From the NCBI GenBank assembly GCA_032164245.1, contig JAVMKO010000003.1, positions 69,386,390-69,450,389 of the forward strand: a DNA stretch of 64,000 nt, in the 5' to 3' direction. A program made the translations under genes and the position numbers. Shown here in pieces: positions 19,847-33,085 of this stretch (positions are counted from its first letter, which is position 1; each line of letters starts with the position of its first letter). The notes under the pieces were generated by a model. The model was given only the letters and a program-made list of their open reading frames with translations, did no database searches and was not told the DNA's origin. Origin of the DNA: Sternotherus odoratus (Eukaryota; Chordata; Testudines; Kinosternidae).

Positions 19847-22713
19847 GGCATACACAAAATCACACCAAAATCAATGTGCTTTCAATCAGTTGAGAGATGG
19901 GAATAAATTGATTAAAGAAGTAGAAATATTGGGAGTTTCAGCTCATGGAGGTTCTACCTGGTTCTTCCATTTGGGGGTTGGTGGAACTGGGTTAGCTCCT
20001 TCTCTACAAGAGCCTGGTGGTCCATTCCCTCAAATCAGTGGAATACACTAGATAAAGGGATTCCATGTCGAGGTTCTTTGCTGTCACATTTCTACATCTT
20101 CACCATCCACCACCTAGGCCTGCCTAGGTCGATTGGAACTGATGACCAAAAGGTGAAAGAATCTATGTCCCATTTCCAATCCGTTGAGCTATTTATTCTC
20201 GGAAGGTGCATTATAATGAATATGATTTTAGTAACAATAACAATATTTTATGCTTTATAGTTTATGTAATATTTTGAATGGTCCCGAATCATTCACAAAT
20301 TTGAAAAATAACCAGATGTATACGGATTACTCAGATCACCAGCACTGCATGCAGCCATACCTCAGGTGCAAAGCAGGAACAGTTTAACAGTGTACATTAA
20401 ATAACAGTGTTCATTGGAGGAACAAAAAATATTGTATAACGTAAAACTAAGAGATGATTTAGTACTGCCACACTGGAGCCGCCACTGGCCGAGTACCCTG
20501 TCTCTGACAGCGGTGAACTGCAGATGCTTCAGAAAAAGGAAAAAGAGACCCCCCAGTAGGCAGATGTGGGATAATCTGCCCTCCAGAAGGGCCTCATCTT
20601 GAGTCCAAAAAGTTAGAGATTGATTTAAGACCAGAAACGTAACATTTTATCTCCCTTTCAATATTATTTTTGTTAGTGTAGTTGGAATTCGACCAGGACA
20701 TGTGCGTTAACTGGAGGGAAAAAGTACCAAGAAATCTTAATTACCACAAGGGAGTGGGATTTAGGATTTAATCTGAAACATGGCACCTCTTGTGCGCTGT
20801 AGCAGCATTATATTATAGTACTAGTTCCAGCAATCTTATGCTTCCAAACAGCATTCTCAAACACATCCGGTCAAATGTTCTGTTTTTTAAAGCAATGTTG
20901 ATTCAATAGGAGTGATAGCAAGGACAAAGCAGTCTATTCCATTTGATTTGTAACATTCTTCCATTGAACTTCTGCTGCTCCCTGTGCACTTTAACCATGG
21001 AAAAAGTAAAAATTCACACAGATTTATCTTTCAGTTCTTGAATAATTGTGAGTTTAACTAAGCAACAGCTAAAATGTCGGATGACTACATTGAACAGTTT
21101 AGGGCAGCCTGCATATTTGGCATTGTGTAGTTGTTTGTTTGTTCAACAATAGGAGCTAAAAGCATAGCACAATTGCCGCTCCCTCCTAACACAGAATATT
21201 GCATACATCACATTTCACAGGCCTCCAATGATGTCAGAACCAAACAATACAGGATTAAATAGGTATGTGGTAAATGAAAAGCTATATGGTAACTCCAGAG
21301 GCCAGGAAAGCAGAATTGGGTTATAATTAGGCCTGCACTATTAAGTAAGTAGAGTTGTCACAAAGGGGTAATAAATGAGGTTTACTATCCAGACCCATAT
21401 TGAATTGCAATATGTTGGTACCAGAAAAAAACCCTCACCTGATAGAAAAATCTTTGTGGGCAGGGATTGTGGGTGGGGGTGGAGAGTTACTTCCATCTAA
21501 TAGGAAATTCTTTTCCAGAAACTAGCCTCTGATTAGAAACTGCATTTTTTCCCCAGAACCTGCTTTCTTCTCACTCTTGAACACAAAAGTCAGATCAAGC
21601 CTTAAACACAGTGTAATAATTTAAGTTCTGTGCCCCTCTGATCATCAGAAAAATATGTATGTATGTGTACACTGCTACAGGCATGTTCTATTTTCTAGGG
21701 GGCTGGAAATCCAATAATCACACAGCCACATTGCAAATAGGATTGATTTTCTTTTTTGTTTTTAATGCAATAAATAAACGCAGTCAAGTTATTACACTAA
21801 GCTCTGACAATTTGCGAGTCATAGATGTTCTGGATAAATATTTTAAACTTTAGGAAAATATGTCTCGTGTTCTAGAGTACACTGGAGAGTAGCAAAATGC
21901 ATATTTGCAGATTTCTCCTCAGCACTATGTCATCAGAAATAATGATAATACACATAATTTATTTTCTGTGCCAAAATGTATACAGGCACGCTGCCAAGGC
22001 TGGTAAACGTATGTTTTGAACAATTTCATCATCTTATATCTGTCTGTGAATCTACTGAATTCTTCATGGATCTGATCCAACCCCCACTAAAGTGAATGGA
22101 CAGACTCTTTATCAAATGCAATGGTCTTTGCATCAGGCCTTACAGGCATGTGTGTTTTCAAAACAAATCCAGATTCAGGGAATTTAAGAGATGCCTTTAT
22201 TTGTTGTTGGAAAATAAAGGCATTGATGGTGTGGTGAAAAAGCAGGAAAATGGGATTAAGCTAAAGATAAAAGGGGAAGGGAGAAGGCAGGCTTGAAGAG
22301 CCAGATGGCCATTCCCATTCTGAAAATGTTGGAGATTCAGATCTTCTAATGTTCTCTTTGCCCTAAAAAAAAAAAGTAAATAAAATCTAGCTGACTAGCA
22401 TCAACGCTACAATAAACAAACTGTGCATTATGGAAATGAATAATGCTGCTAATGAGAGAGTTGTCAGTCAATAATAAGGGATTATTCTCTATAAAAGTAG
22501 TGGTGATAAAAATTATTCTATTATATATATATATTAATCCTTTAAAAATAAGGTCTTTAACATTTATTTTACACAATATAAAAGGTAAAAAATAGAAATA
22601 CTGTCCTGGATATTATGGTACGATTGGGTGACATGCATGTACTGGCTAGTGCTAAATTCAGAAGTTTATTATATTTAAAATGTATATATGGTGATGACTA
22701 TCAAATAAACTCT
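19847..22713. other. unassigned intergenic DNA
   Basis: AT-rich and without supported features. Short ORFs (60-76 aa) are at chance level. A (TA)n run lies near 22522-22536. Confidence 0.4.
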
Positions 22714-22719
22714 GCATGC

Positions 22720-22785
22720 CAGATCCTTAGCTGGTGTAAACTTCAATGTACAACTTCCATACCAGCTGAAGATCAGGCCCAACAT
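22720..22785. repeat. small palindromic MITE ('agctggtgtaaa' type)
   Basis: The left arm, agatccttagctggtgtaaa, is imperfectly mirrored at the right by ccataccagctgaagatcag. A better copy of the type is at 27508-27588. Confidence 0.5.
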
Positions 22786-22813
22786 TTTTACAATAGTTTC
22801 ATTTTATTTATAA

Positions 22814-23145
22814 CAGGTATTGGCAACCTTTGGCATGCAGCCCATCAGGGAAATCCACTGGCAGGCTGGGACGATTTGTTTACCTGCAGGATCCACAGGT
22901 TCAGCCGATTGTAGCTCCCACTGGTCGTGGTTCACCGTTCCAGGCCAATTGGGGATACAGAAAGTGCTGCGGGCCAAGGGATGTGTTGGCCACTGCTTCT
23001 CGCAGTCCCCATTGGCCTGAAATGGTCAACCGCAGCCAGCGGAAGCTGTGATGGCTGAACCTGTGGACGCTTCAGGAAAACAAACCATCCCAGCCCGCCA
23101 GCGGATTTCCCTGACGAACCGCGTGCCAAAGGTTGCCGATCCTTG
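22814..23145. mobile_element. complete hAT MITE (332 bp)
   Basis: The left TIR, caggtattggcaacctttgg, pairs with the right end ccaaaggttgccgatccttg; arm homology exceeds 50 bp. Target duplications are atttataa (22806-22813) and atttatat (23146-23153). Inside, gtttgtttacctgc / ggaaaacaaac and cagccgatt / tggctgaac extend the foldback. Partial relatives occur at 6924-7080 and 13581-13823; 45820-46419 is a longer related element. Confidence 0.88.
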
Positions 23146-23153
23146 ATTTATAT

Positions 23154-24469
23154 CGACATATAACAGCAGTGTGATAAATTCATCCCTAGTGTAACATGAC
23201 TAACTTAAAAGACATTATGCAGACAGATCTGTGGGAGAATTAGGTACTTCCCGGGCTATTTTACTGCTAAAAATATATTTAAAGCCTCCTAAAAACTTTT
23301 CCATGCATTTGGATGCATATTTAACTGCATTTTTCTACTTTAAAAAATGCTCAATGAAACATGTTGAGATATATTGGCATTAGAGCGCCATGCCTGTGGG
23401 CATTGCTTTTGCTTATTGTGATACTAGGCACGTAATGTCAATCATGATGAGTTTTGAATCACTGATGCAGAGTCACAGTTGAATTACTGCATTTAACAAA
23501 AGCACTAAAGTCATGCTTTACTCAGCCACTGATTTGCTAATAGAAAATTACTATAATGTTTTTCCTATTTTTTCATCTATCAAAAGATAAAGAAAAGGGA
23601 ATGAATGTTTGCAGCATCCCGCATGAGAAATTAAGAGCACTGAACTGAAAATGTGCCTTGATTGTCTGATCTAGAGGAAGTCATTAACAAAATTTAACTG
23701 GCACTATTTCTCATATAAAATAAAAGTAGAACTTGATTGTTGCCGTATAGTCATTACAAAAAAACCCACATTTGTACTGGTTTTTTTGATAAATATCACA
23801 GACTTTGCATTTATATTCTTAGTAAACCAGTAACAAAATGTTCACTCTAGACATTGTGTCAGTCCATCAAGTTCAGATCTGGATCCAAACTTCTCTAGTG
23901 TCAGAGTTTCTCAATGTAGGAGTTCATGTCAGGATTTTGGAAAAGATGGACCCAATCTGCAAAGCTCCAGCTATGCTCTAGAGTCATGTGCAGCTCCTTG
24001 GATCTTAGACAATACTGATGAGAGCTACTGACAAACATAGGCTTACCCAGGGACTGCTAAGCAAATAGATGAGTCAACGGGAGCCCATCCCAGCCTCCCA
24101 TGTACAAGGAAAATTAAATGATAAGTGTGGGTAGGTGGGTGAAGAATAGAATAGAATAAAAGTGAGAGCAGGAATGCCCCTTTTTCTTTCTAGTCTACCA
24201 AAGTGGAGTAGAGAAGATAAAAACTCTTGTCCTTTCCAGCCCCCAGGAAAGTGCAGGAAGAAGAGAGATCAGACAGAGTTCAACAGAGTTTCAAAGAGTC
24301 ACAAAAATAATCAATATAATGTCTTCCATGTGGCAGTCTCTGTGGTGTGATGTTGTTTCATAATGAGGAAATACCACACCACTATCATCAACTTGGAATG
24401 TTAAGATGTTGGAGAGTCACTGCAACACCTTTAATGGTAAAGTCTTTCCCAAGGTTTTTTAGTGTAAGC
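23154..24469. other. unassigned intergenic DNA
   Basis: No supported gene or repeat. A short agaatagaataga run lies near 24143. Confidence 0.4.
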
Positions 24470-25488
24470 TTCATACTCGTAAATAAACTAGGGAAATGCA
24501 ACCCAGATGGAACTACTATAAGGTGGGTGCATAACTGATTGGAAAAACCATCCCCAGAGAGTAGTTATCAGTGGTTCACAGTCCAGCTGGAAGGGCATAT
24601 CAAGTGGGGTCCTACAGGGATCAGTTCTGGGTCCAGTTCTGTTCAATATCTTCATCAATTGTTCAGATAATGGCATAGAGAGTAACTTATAAAGTTTGCA
24701 GATGATACCGAGCTGGGAGGGTTTGAAAGTGCTTTGGAGGAGAAGATTAAAATTCAAAATGATCTGGACAAACTAGAGAAATGGTCTGACGTAAATAGGA
24801 TGAAATTCAATAATGCAAAGTAGTCACTTAGGAAGGAACAATCTGTTGCACGCATACAAAATGGGAAATGATTGCCTAGGAAGGAGTACTGCAGAAAGGT
24901 ATCTGGGGGTCATAGTGTATCACAAGCTAAATTAAGTGTAGCACTGTTGCAAAAAAGCAAACATAATTCTGGGCTGCATTAGCAGGAGTGTTGTAAGCAA
25001 GACACAAGAAATAATTCTTCCATTCTACTCCAGGCTGATTAGGCCTCAATCTAAGTCTTGTATCCAGTTCTGAGTACCACATTTCTGGAAAGATGTGGAC
25101 AAATTGGGGAATGACCAGAGAAGAGCAACAGAAATGATTAAAGATCTAGAAAACATGACCTCTAAGGGAAGATTGAAAAAATTGGATGACTGAGAGGGGA
25201 CATGATAGCAGTTTTCAAATACATAAAAGGTTGTTACAAGGAGGAGAGAGGTAAAATGTTTCTATTAATCTTTGAGTATAGGACAAGAAGCAATGGGCTT
25301 AAATTGCAGCAAGGATGGGTTAGGTTGGACATAAGGAAAAACTTTCTGTCATGCTGGTTAAAAACAGGGATAAATTGCTTAGGTAGATTGTGGAATCTCT
25401 GTCACTGGAGGTTTTTAAGAGAAGTTAGACAAACACCTGTCAGGAATTATCTAGATAATTCCTGCCATGAGTTCAGGGGACTAAAATA
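24470..25488 (+). mobile_element. CR1 LINE fragment (RT palm to 3' UTR)
   Basis: The best-preserved CR1 copy. It starts inside RT (aaactagggaaatgcaaccc), keeps an intact FADD catalytic box in KFADDTELGG at about 24691-24720, then the 'LRKEQSVARIQNGK'-like and LIRPQS-like regions, and runs into the conserved 3' UTR (25330-25485). It stops before the usual terminal octamer repeats. Frameshifts at several points break the frame. The 95-aa ORF at 25202-25489 is a remnant frame. The element is 5'-truncated, as usual for CR1. Confidence 0.85.
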
Positions 25489-25504
25489 ATATATTATTAA
25501 AATA

Positions 25505-26838
25505 ATAAATTTCATAATTTCAGCTCTTTAAATCTGAAATTTCACGGTGTTATAATTGTAGGGTCCTGATCCAAAAAGGAGTTGTGGGGGAGGCACAAGG
25601 TTATTGTGTGGGGGGAGGGGGTTGAAGTACTGCTACCCTTACTCCTGCACTGCTGCTGGTGCTGGTGCTGCCTTCAGAAGTGAGCAGCTGGAGAGCAACG
25701 GCTGCTGTCCAGGAACCCAGCTCTGAATGCAGAGCTGCTGCCCACAGCAGTACAGAAGTAATAGTGGAATGGGATGGTATTGCCACCCTTACTTCTGTGT
25801 TGCTGCTTGTCACGGGGCGGACACTCACCCCTGCGGTGCCTCCCGCTGGTCGATCCGGGGAATTAGCTCTCAGCGTCCGGAGCACCCTCCGCAGGCTGAT
25901 GCCTCACTCTTGTTCTGGCCCTGTGTCCCTCCCGGACCCCGGTGCCGTCTAACTGCGGGTGCTGCACCCCTGCAGTACCCCCTTAGGTCTGAGGGTCTCC
26001 CCTCCATGGGGGGAACACTCCAACCCCTATCCCCACCTCATCTCAGAATGTGCCACTTCCAGTCACCACTTGCCCCCGCTCACTGGAGCAGACTGCAGTA
26101 TCATGGCCTCTAATCACCGGCAAGGGGGGGTTGGCCTGCTGCCGCTATCTCTAGACCTGGGCTGCCCCCGCAGCCCTGGTACTCCTGATCGGGCCTTCTG
26201 CCAGGCCCGGCAGCCTGGGGCTCTCTGGCTACAGCCTGCCCAGCTCCCTCTGCCTTGCCCCAGCCCTGCCGTGCCCTAATCCAGGTACCTGGCTTAAGCC
26301 CCAGCAGCTAAGCCTATCTACCTCTGAGTACAGAGGAGACTCTCTCTCTCTAGGCCCCTGCCTCTCAGCCTTTATACAGGCCTGAGTGTTTGGGGCGTGG
26401 CCACCCAGCTGAGCCTGCTTCCCAATCAAGTCTGGGAGTTTGCTGGCTCCTGGCCACCACCCCTTCCCGGGCTCTCCTGGGCTCATTCCAGCCCCTTCCG
26501 GTAGGGGGCGGGTGGTCACCCCGCCACACTGCTGAAGGAGCGCTGCTTCAGAGATGGGCACCTGGCCAACAGCCACACTTCTCTGACCACCCAACTCTGA
26601 GAGCAGCACAGAAGTAAGGGTGGCAATATTGTGACCCCCCTAACATAACTTTGTGACCCCCGCTGCAACTTCCTTTTTGGTCAGGACCCCCAATTTGATA
26701 AATGCTGGTCTACCCTCTGAAATCTGTATAATATAGGGTTGAAACACACAAAACACCAGATTTCACAGAGAGAGACCAGATTTCATGTTCCATAATTTTT
26801 GGGGGTTTTTTGGTGGCCATGAATTTGGTAGGGTCCTA
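25505..26838. mobile_element. foldback DNA element split by a solo LTR
   Basis: The left arm (gtagggtcctgatccaaaaa, 25557 onward) pairs with the right arm (tttttggtcaggacccccaa, 26674 onward). Inner arms 'acccttactcctgcactgct' and 'cagcacagaagtaagggtgg' also pair. The outer right end, gaatttggtagggtcct (26822-26838), has no intact left partner, so the left terminus is truncated against the CR1. Removing the LTR at 25808-26528 leaves about 610 bp. Superfamily uncertain. Confidence 0.7.
25808..26528 (-). mobile_element. 721-bp solo LTR
   Basis: In minus orientation it starts tgtggcggggtgaccacc and ends ...ccgccccgtgaca (TG...CA). A perfect 5-bp duplication ctgct flanks it (25803-25807 and 26529-26533). 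A TATA-like motif (tataaag, minus) lies at about 26371-26377. No internal retroviral sequence remains, so it is a solo LTR left by LTR-LTR recombination. It may belong to an endogenous retrovirus or Gypsy family. ORFs across it (128 aa at 25727-26113 and 126 aa at 26229-26609) are GC-rich artefacts. Confidence 0.82.
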
Positions 26839-27507
26839 ATTATATTCTAAAGAGTTGGTAAAGTTAAGGTATTATTTTCTGGGTGACAGTATAGTACAAA
26901 GATAATTATGGGCCAGGTTCTCGTCCCACAGTGATAGGAGTAACTACATAAAAATGGTGTGAGCAAAAAGTTAAGCTTGAGGAATATGATAGTTCACTAC
27001 TGCAGCAGGAAAGGCTTCTTAAAAACCAAATTGTTTGTTTTGTGCTTTGACGTCTGCATCTTTTGAGTTGTAGCTAATGTCATCAGCATAGAATTTTCAG
27101 TCATAATGTATTGTATTTATTCAATCCTGAGAGCAGTTTATCAAGGGTGATTCTCTTGGGAAATGTTAGCGCCTAACAAAGAAAAAGCCTGAAATGCAAA
27201 GAAAAGCTACAACGTTGAATGTTTGTTACTGTAAAGTATTTTCACATTGCATAATCTTGGGAACTGGACAAAATTTACCAAACATTTTAAATGGGATATA
27301 TTAATTATAAAGACACTATGAAATGACACTGGATAAACTATCATTGGTGTAATGGTCTGTATGGAATATAAACTTTACAGAATTACAAAATGACCAAACC
27401 AGAATGAGAGAAATGAATGCAAGCGACCTCTTTCTCCTCTATTGTCCACTGACTTAAATGAATTTACTCCAGATTTACAATGGTATAAGTGGAGAATTAG
27501 GTTCCAG
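26839..27507. other. unassigned intergenic DNA
   Basis: No gene. A half-palindrome 'gggccaggttctcgtcccac' at about 26910 suggests a decayed MITE end. Confidence 0.35.
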
Positions 27508-27588
27508 GGGCCAACTCCTCAGATGGTGTAAACTGTCGTAATGCAATTAAAATCAATGCCAGTTTACACCACCTGAGGGTCCGGCTCC
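27508..27588. repeat. palindromic MITE ('agctggtgtaaa' type)
   Basis: The arms ctcctcagatggtgtaaact and agtttacaccacctgagggt pair almost perfectly around a 25-nt centre including aattaaaatcaat. Same type as 22720-22785. Confidence 0.75.
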
Positions 27589-28129
27589 AGGTGTCAAGAA
27601 AAGGAAGAGGAAAACTGAATGTACCAGGTATTCAGAAATAAGAGAAGAGAAGGAGATGATAAAATCAGACTTAATGAACCATCCCAGGGACTCCAGTGGA
27701 GGATGTGATAATCTGAAACTGTTTTAAGAATAAATTATATTATTTTTGTAATCCTGTTAAATCTTCTGTCCTAAGGCACACACTATAAAAATTGTGTATC
27801 TGTTCATATTTAAAATGAAATGTATACAAATTAGACTAAATCTTCAGCGTACACTGTGCACAGCTCAGAAATATTATCTCCCTCCCCCCCCATCTCCATG
27901 ATCACTTTTCCTGTTACCTACTGGAACAGCAAAAATTATCTGCTTAGTCAATTTGGACCTGATGCACAGTCCATCGAGGGAAAACATGCCCTCTACATTT
28001 AGATCCATCCAAGAGCCTATATACGAGCTTAATTCACAAAGAAGGAAAAACTGGGTCAATCATGACTAAAAATAGATACAATTCTAACAAAGATATTTGA
28101 TTTTTTTCTCACATAGTGTCTATTACTGT

Positions 28130-28245
28130 TTTTTTCTGTCTTAGATTATAGGCTCTTCAGAGTAGGGACTTTGACTTGTTTGTATACCACTGAGCATAAT
28201 AAGGCCTTGATCCTGAGTGGGATATTTTGGTGCTATTGGATTATT
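28130..28245 (+). mobile_element. L3/CR1-like 3' tail fragment
   Basis: Contains ttagattataggctcttcag, agtagggact and 'ataccactgagcataataagg', then ends in tattatctatttatt. It matches the tail seen at 4380-4530 and 35191-35305. Confidence 0.5.
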
Positions 28246-29948
28246 ATCTATTTATTAATTACACATGTCCATAGACCCTTATGAGTGCTGTTATACACAT
28301 ATACCCTTTATCTATATGCTAGTAAAGAAATTCAGCTGACATGGCCTCTGCTTGTCTTAAAGACTTATCTTAAAGTGTTCAGTGATTATTTATTTATGAA
28401 TTTAAAAAATGACAGCCAGTAAAGAAGCAATGTGAGTGAAATAATACACCACATGTTCAATATGATTGTAATGTTAAACAAAACAATTTTTTTCCTATAA
28501 GAAAAATATTGCGAGAAACAAATCTTGGTAAATTCTGATTGAAGTGTAGTTTGTGATGCAAGAACGGTGGTTTTTTTTAACTCATCTCATCCATCTATAT
28601 TCAAGGTATGTTGGTTCCATAACTAATTTACTAGTGGAATAAAGTTTCCATTAAGTGTAGCTTTGTAAAGGAATTCTCTGATGTTCTAAAATGGGAAAGG
28701 GTGGTATATAACTTAACATGCCAAAGGTATGAATATATGTCAATTCTATACCAATTGTGTAGAAGAGGAATGTCTTCCAATGATATAGCTAGCTAGGGCA
28801 TTAATGCAGAGACAGTGAACCCAATGATCCATGAACATTTTCCAAACACTGTAAAGCTGTAATTATTAGGGCGTGATATGACAGTAGCAAAAATTCAAGA
28901 TCTACCTAGAATAAGGAATGTTCCATAAAAGAATCAAATACTGTATTATTCTTACAAGTTAAATGTGGTAAATAATTAATTTTGAGCCTTTAGGACTCTA
29001 GTGTTAATCTGCCCTCTCTCTTCTTTGCTATATACATAATCACAGGCACAGATAATTGCAGGCACAGTTAATGTCCATGAATATCTCGGTACCTATCTGT
29101 ACACATAAATCAGGTTCTTAGACACATTTGTGATATTAAGTATACCCACAAGTAATTGCAAGCAGAGAATTTCTCTATGAATTTTCTTTGGCCAGAAATT
29201 GCAAGTGCAAATGGAAGGCCAATATTTAAAATAGTATTTTAAATGATATGATAATATTTATCCTGAGGAATCAAAATATTCATGATAATCAAATCATAAT
29301 ATCAACATGAAGGTCTTTCAAATTAAAGTGTAATTAACTTCATTTCCCCTGCTATACAACAAATTCAGAGAAACTTTTTGCAAAACATAGGTAGCATGGT
29401 ACCAGGAAATTCCTGACCACCAAAATATCAAACAGATCTGGATCTAATTGAAATGGGGTCCAACAACAGACAGGTTTTTGGAAAGGGTTAAGGTTACCAT
29501 CTGGAACAGAGTTCCCCTGAGTAGAGCTGAGATAAATGAAAACATACTCTTAAATGACTCCTTAAATCTGTTTGACCCTTTTCTAGTTCTTCAGGAAGGT
29601 TAGGAAGTTAGGAAAGGCTCTTTCTTGTTTTGGAATTCAATTAACTCAGGTTTGAATAGAGCTGATTCTTTCATGGTTCATAAGCAAAACACACTAGAAC
29701 TGAGATGAATAATATGACCATATTGACATTAGCTGTGGTGGAATTTTTGTTGTTTAAATATCCTAAAGAAATAGTAATTAGGCTGAAAATGTTAAAAATG
29801 TGGTTTTGTACCCCCCCTTTCTTTTGTGTCACACACATGACTTATCCTGCTATTGTTGCTGACCATTTTACAGTTGCTATACATCTGCCTGCATGTTTTT
29901 TATTTAGTATTTTTATTGTAGAGGCGATTTGTGCATGGTGTTAAGGAC
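28246..29948. other. unassigned AT-rich intergenic DNA
   Basis: One of the longest stretches here with nothing recognisable. The ORF at 29705-29944 (79 aa) is hydrophobic but has no homologue I can name and no transcript signals. Confidence 0.4.
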
Positions 29949-30062
29949 CCAACCTTGCAAAAAGCTGAGCACTTCCCTGAGTGGTGCTCAGCATCTTGAA
30001 ATCCCATTGAAGTCAATGGGAACTGTAAGCATTCAGCACCACTCAGAAACCAGCACCAGGTC
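29949..30062. repeat. palindromic MITE ('gtgctcagcac' type)
   Basis: The left part, gagtggtgctcagcatcttg, pairs with cattcagcaccactcag at the right, around the centre cccattgaagtcaatggga. Confidence 0.65.
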
Positions 30063-31800
30063 ATGCGCTAAGTGTGGCCTGTTGTAAGCATTTTTAGGTT
30101 GCATAATTACCAGGGGAGGAGATTACATGATTTTCACAAATGTATCTTGTTGGGAAAGACAGGCTGCACTGCGGCAATGATAAAGTGGGTTCTTGCAGTT
30201 CCTGCTTAATAATACATAATAATACATTTTTATTTATAGCGCACACAGTGCTCAAAGGCCTCTGGGCACCTAACACAACAGAATCTATAACAAAATGTAG
30301 AGCTGTACCTTAAAAAAACCCAAGGATGACATGGCCTGATAAATAAATAGAGAAGCCAGTGAAAAAATGATTTTTAAAAATACCCAACCCTTCCTACAGT
30401 CCATCCCCAGAGTTGAAATAACTAAACCAAAACACCTCAGAAACATAAAGCTAAAAGGGATACAAAATATCTTGGGGCTCGCCCAAAAAGATGTCACAAA
30501 TGTGGTTTGCAGTTAAAAAAAGCAAGTGTGTGCCAGAATCACTGACCCTAGATTACACAATTGGTTCACCAATTTCATATCCATGATGGCACGAGAGAAA
30601 GTTCCTTAGAATGCTATCCTCCTACATTATTTAAGGCTTTAAAAATAAAACTTTGCTAGTCAGTCCTTTCCTGGGAATTCCTGGAGATGTGCTCAGGGTC
30701 TTGACTTTTTGGGGTGGGATCTAAGGGTTATGTGTCCAGAAAGATATCATTAACCCGAATGGAAATTCCAGCTGAAAAATGTTGAATATTTGACAAATAG
30801 GTTTTGGAGAGGGCCTGGTGCTCCACTGCTTCTTGGAGGCAACAAAGCACCAAGAAATCATCAGAGACCAGGAGAGGCCAATAGTGGCAAGCTATAGGAT
30901 CTTAATGGAGTCTACTGCAATCTCCACAGGGAAGGCTCTTTTCCAACAGCTCTGTTGTGACCAGCTAGTTCAAAGGTATTCAAAAGGAGGTAAGGACGCA
31001 AAAAAGAACACAACAACCTACATATTGAGTCTGTCCCAATGGTTTGGACACAACTCTACAATAGACTTTGTTTTATTAACAGGGCCATGTAAAAATTTCA
31101 TGTAGGTTAATCATTTCAAAATAAGTTGTTTTTTTATACTCTCACAATTTCTATTTCTCATTCACACTTTTTCATACATACAGAAAATATGGACTGATCC
31201 ATGTGGAGTGATTTTTTTTGTTAGGTCCATTGTTTATTATCCCATAAAAATTCCCTGCAATCCTAGTTAAAAATCCCATCTCTTGGATTCTTTTATTTAT
31301 GGTATTAAGTCAAGTTTCTCCTTTATGCTATGCTGCAGTATAAAAGTATCTCTGGTATTTTATAGTCAGTTAAACAAAATGATTAAAAATCAGTAGTAAA
31401 CATTGAGAAGTAGGAAGGCATGTGCAGATCTAAGAGTCTCTCTGCGCTTGGATGCTACATTTATGATTGTTGAAGACAAAATAGAAAGGCTAGTGCAGGA
31501 GGTGGACGAGAATTTCTGGTTCCATGGAGTAAGTGCAGCAACTGGGCTTCCTCTTGTGAAGGTGACCCCAACGCTCTGCCCACTCCTCACCCCTGCCTGC
31601 TCTGGGGCAGTGCAGCAAAGCCTAAAGAAGTTGTGCCATATGAATCAATTTGATTTTGAGCCACTACTCACCTTCGTGGAGAAGCAACAGTGGTCTTACT
31701 GAGATTACTCACCCAGTCATGCAGTGAGCATGTCAATGGTCACTATCTGTGATATGTTTTCGCTCATGTAAGGGGGGTGTTAGTGCCCAACTGAGTTCTA
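30063..31800. other. unassigned intergenic DNA
   Basis: 30195-30300 contains 'cacagtgctcaaaggcctct', resembling a common reptile repeat, but no boundaries are visible. ORFs at 30818-31105 (95 aa) and 31403-31702 (99 aa) have no recognised domain. The latter starts MRSRKACADLRVSLRLDATF, lacks clear gene context, and is treated as chance. Confidence 0.35.
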
Positions 31801-32028
31801 AGTCCTGGTCTATAAATAAAAGTTTTGCCAGTGTAACTGTCTGGAGAGGGGGAAATCACATTCCACGTAACTATGATGGCAAAAACACTAGACACAATTA
31901 TGCTAGCAAGAGTCCTTTTGTGTGGATGTCTTATTTAGTTCAGGAAACTACTATAAGCTATACCAGCAGAAATCTGAGCTTCCAAGTGCTATACCAGCAA
32001 ATCCTTTCTAGAACAGATAAGGCCTAAG
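31801..32028. mobile_element. MITE, 'ccagcata / tatgctgg' family
   Basis: The ends agtcctggtctataaataaa and ttctagaacagataaggcct form decayed inverted repeats. The interior has repeated pairs: tgatggcaaaaacactag, atgctagcaagagtcctttt, taccagcagaaa and tataccagcaaatcc. I recall the family from turtles. No transposase. Confidence 0.65.
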
Positions 32029-32887
32029 GACATTTTACTATATGAATCAATTAGATTTTAGGTCACTCTTCCGCTCCTGTAAACAGACATTGCTCTATAT
32101 CTGGCCATTTGACTTCTGCTGCAAGAAGTGCAAATATGCAAGTAACTTTACATATATGTAGTAGTCAAATCCAGATTTGTCCATGGAATGGGCTGACATA
32201 TTACAGTGATGGGCATGATATACAAATATATACAGGGGGAATGAGATAGAAAAAAAGGGGTTTTACCATTGAACAAACAGTATATTCTTCCCTTGAAAGA
32301 AGAGGCCAGATGATTTCAGTGGCAAATTGAAAATCTCTATATCCAAATATATTCCCTGGATATCTGGTTCAGAAAATCAAATAATACAAATATTTAAAAA
32401 CAAATCCTACTGAATAAAGGAAAAGTTAAAACAACACTACAGTATCCAGGAGTCATTACTGAACTTTGTAGAAGAAACGAAAAAACTTGGAAGCTTTCAT
32501 TTTTCAACTGCCTCCTTCACAATGGTATAATTCCCAGTGCACTGGATTATTTCACCTAGAATATAAATTCCCTCCTGATTTTATTTGTCTTGCTGTGTCA
32601 CTGTACCTTCCCTTAGCTTCAGAGACTCATTTTTCTGTGCAGTTCTAATATTACTTGCCCAGAACTATATATGTATATAAAGCAAATCTGAAACTCTTAA
32701 TGCTACATCTCTGACTTGTATACATAACTGGCATGAGTTGGTGCAGATGGTGTACTGCTGGTCTTTTCTTAGCTATTTTTTGCTTAGATGGTTATTTATT
32801 TTTGATAAATTACAAATATATATGAATATTTCATACATTTTTCTGCAAATAATTGAAATATTTTATACTGACATGACTTTAATCATA
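32029..32887. other. unassigned intergenic DNA
   Basis: AT-rich with no supported feature. Confidence 0.4.
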
Positions 32888-33085
32888 GTTATATAGACCT
32901 AAGCACCAGTGTAGACAGCACTGTGTTGGTGGGAGGGTTTCTCCCACTTGACATAGCTGTTGCCTCTTGCAGTGGTGGATTAACTACGCTGACAGGAAAG
33001 CTCTCTCCCATTGGCATTGAGCGTCTTCATTAAAGTTCTACAGCTGTGCAGTTTCATCAGTGCAGCGTATTACCTGTAGACTACA
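32888..33085. mobile_element. MITE with gtgtagac-type ends
   Basis: The ends accagtgtagacagcac and cctgtagactac are inverted. Internally, gtgggagggtttctcccac and aggaaagctctctccca-type foldbacks surround ggtggattaactacgctgac. It resembles the element at 34961-35190 in layout but differs in family. Confidence 0.65.

Noticed and set aside
25727..26609. ORFs of 106-128 aa
   Set aside because: Contained in a solo LTR in both orientations; no retroviral protein motif.
31403..31702. 99-aa ORF as a possible small gene
   Set aside because: Length is near chance for 64 kb and six frames; no domain, signal or splice support. Homology search would be decisive.
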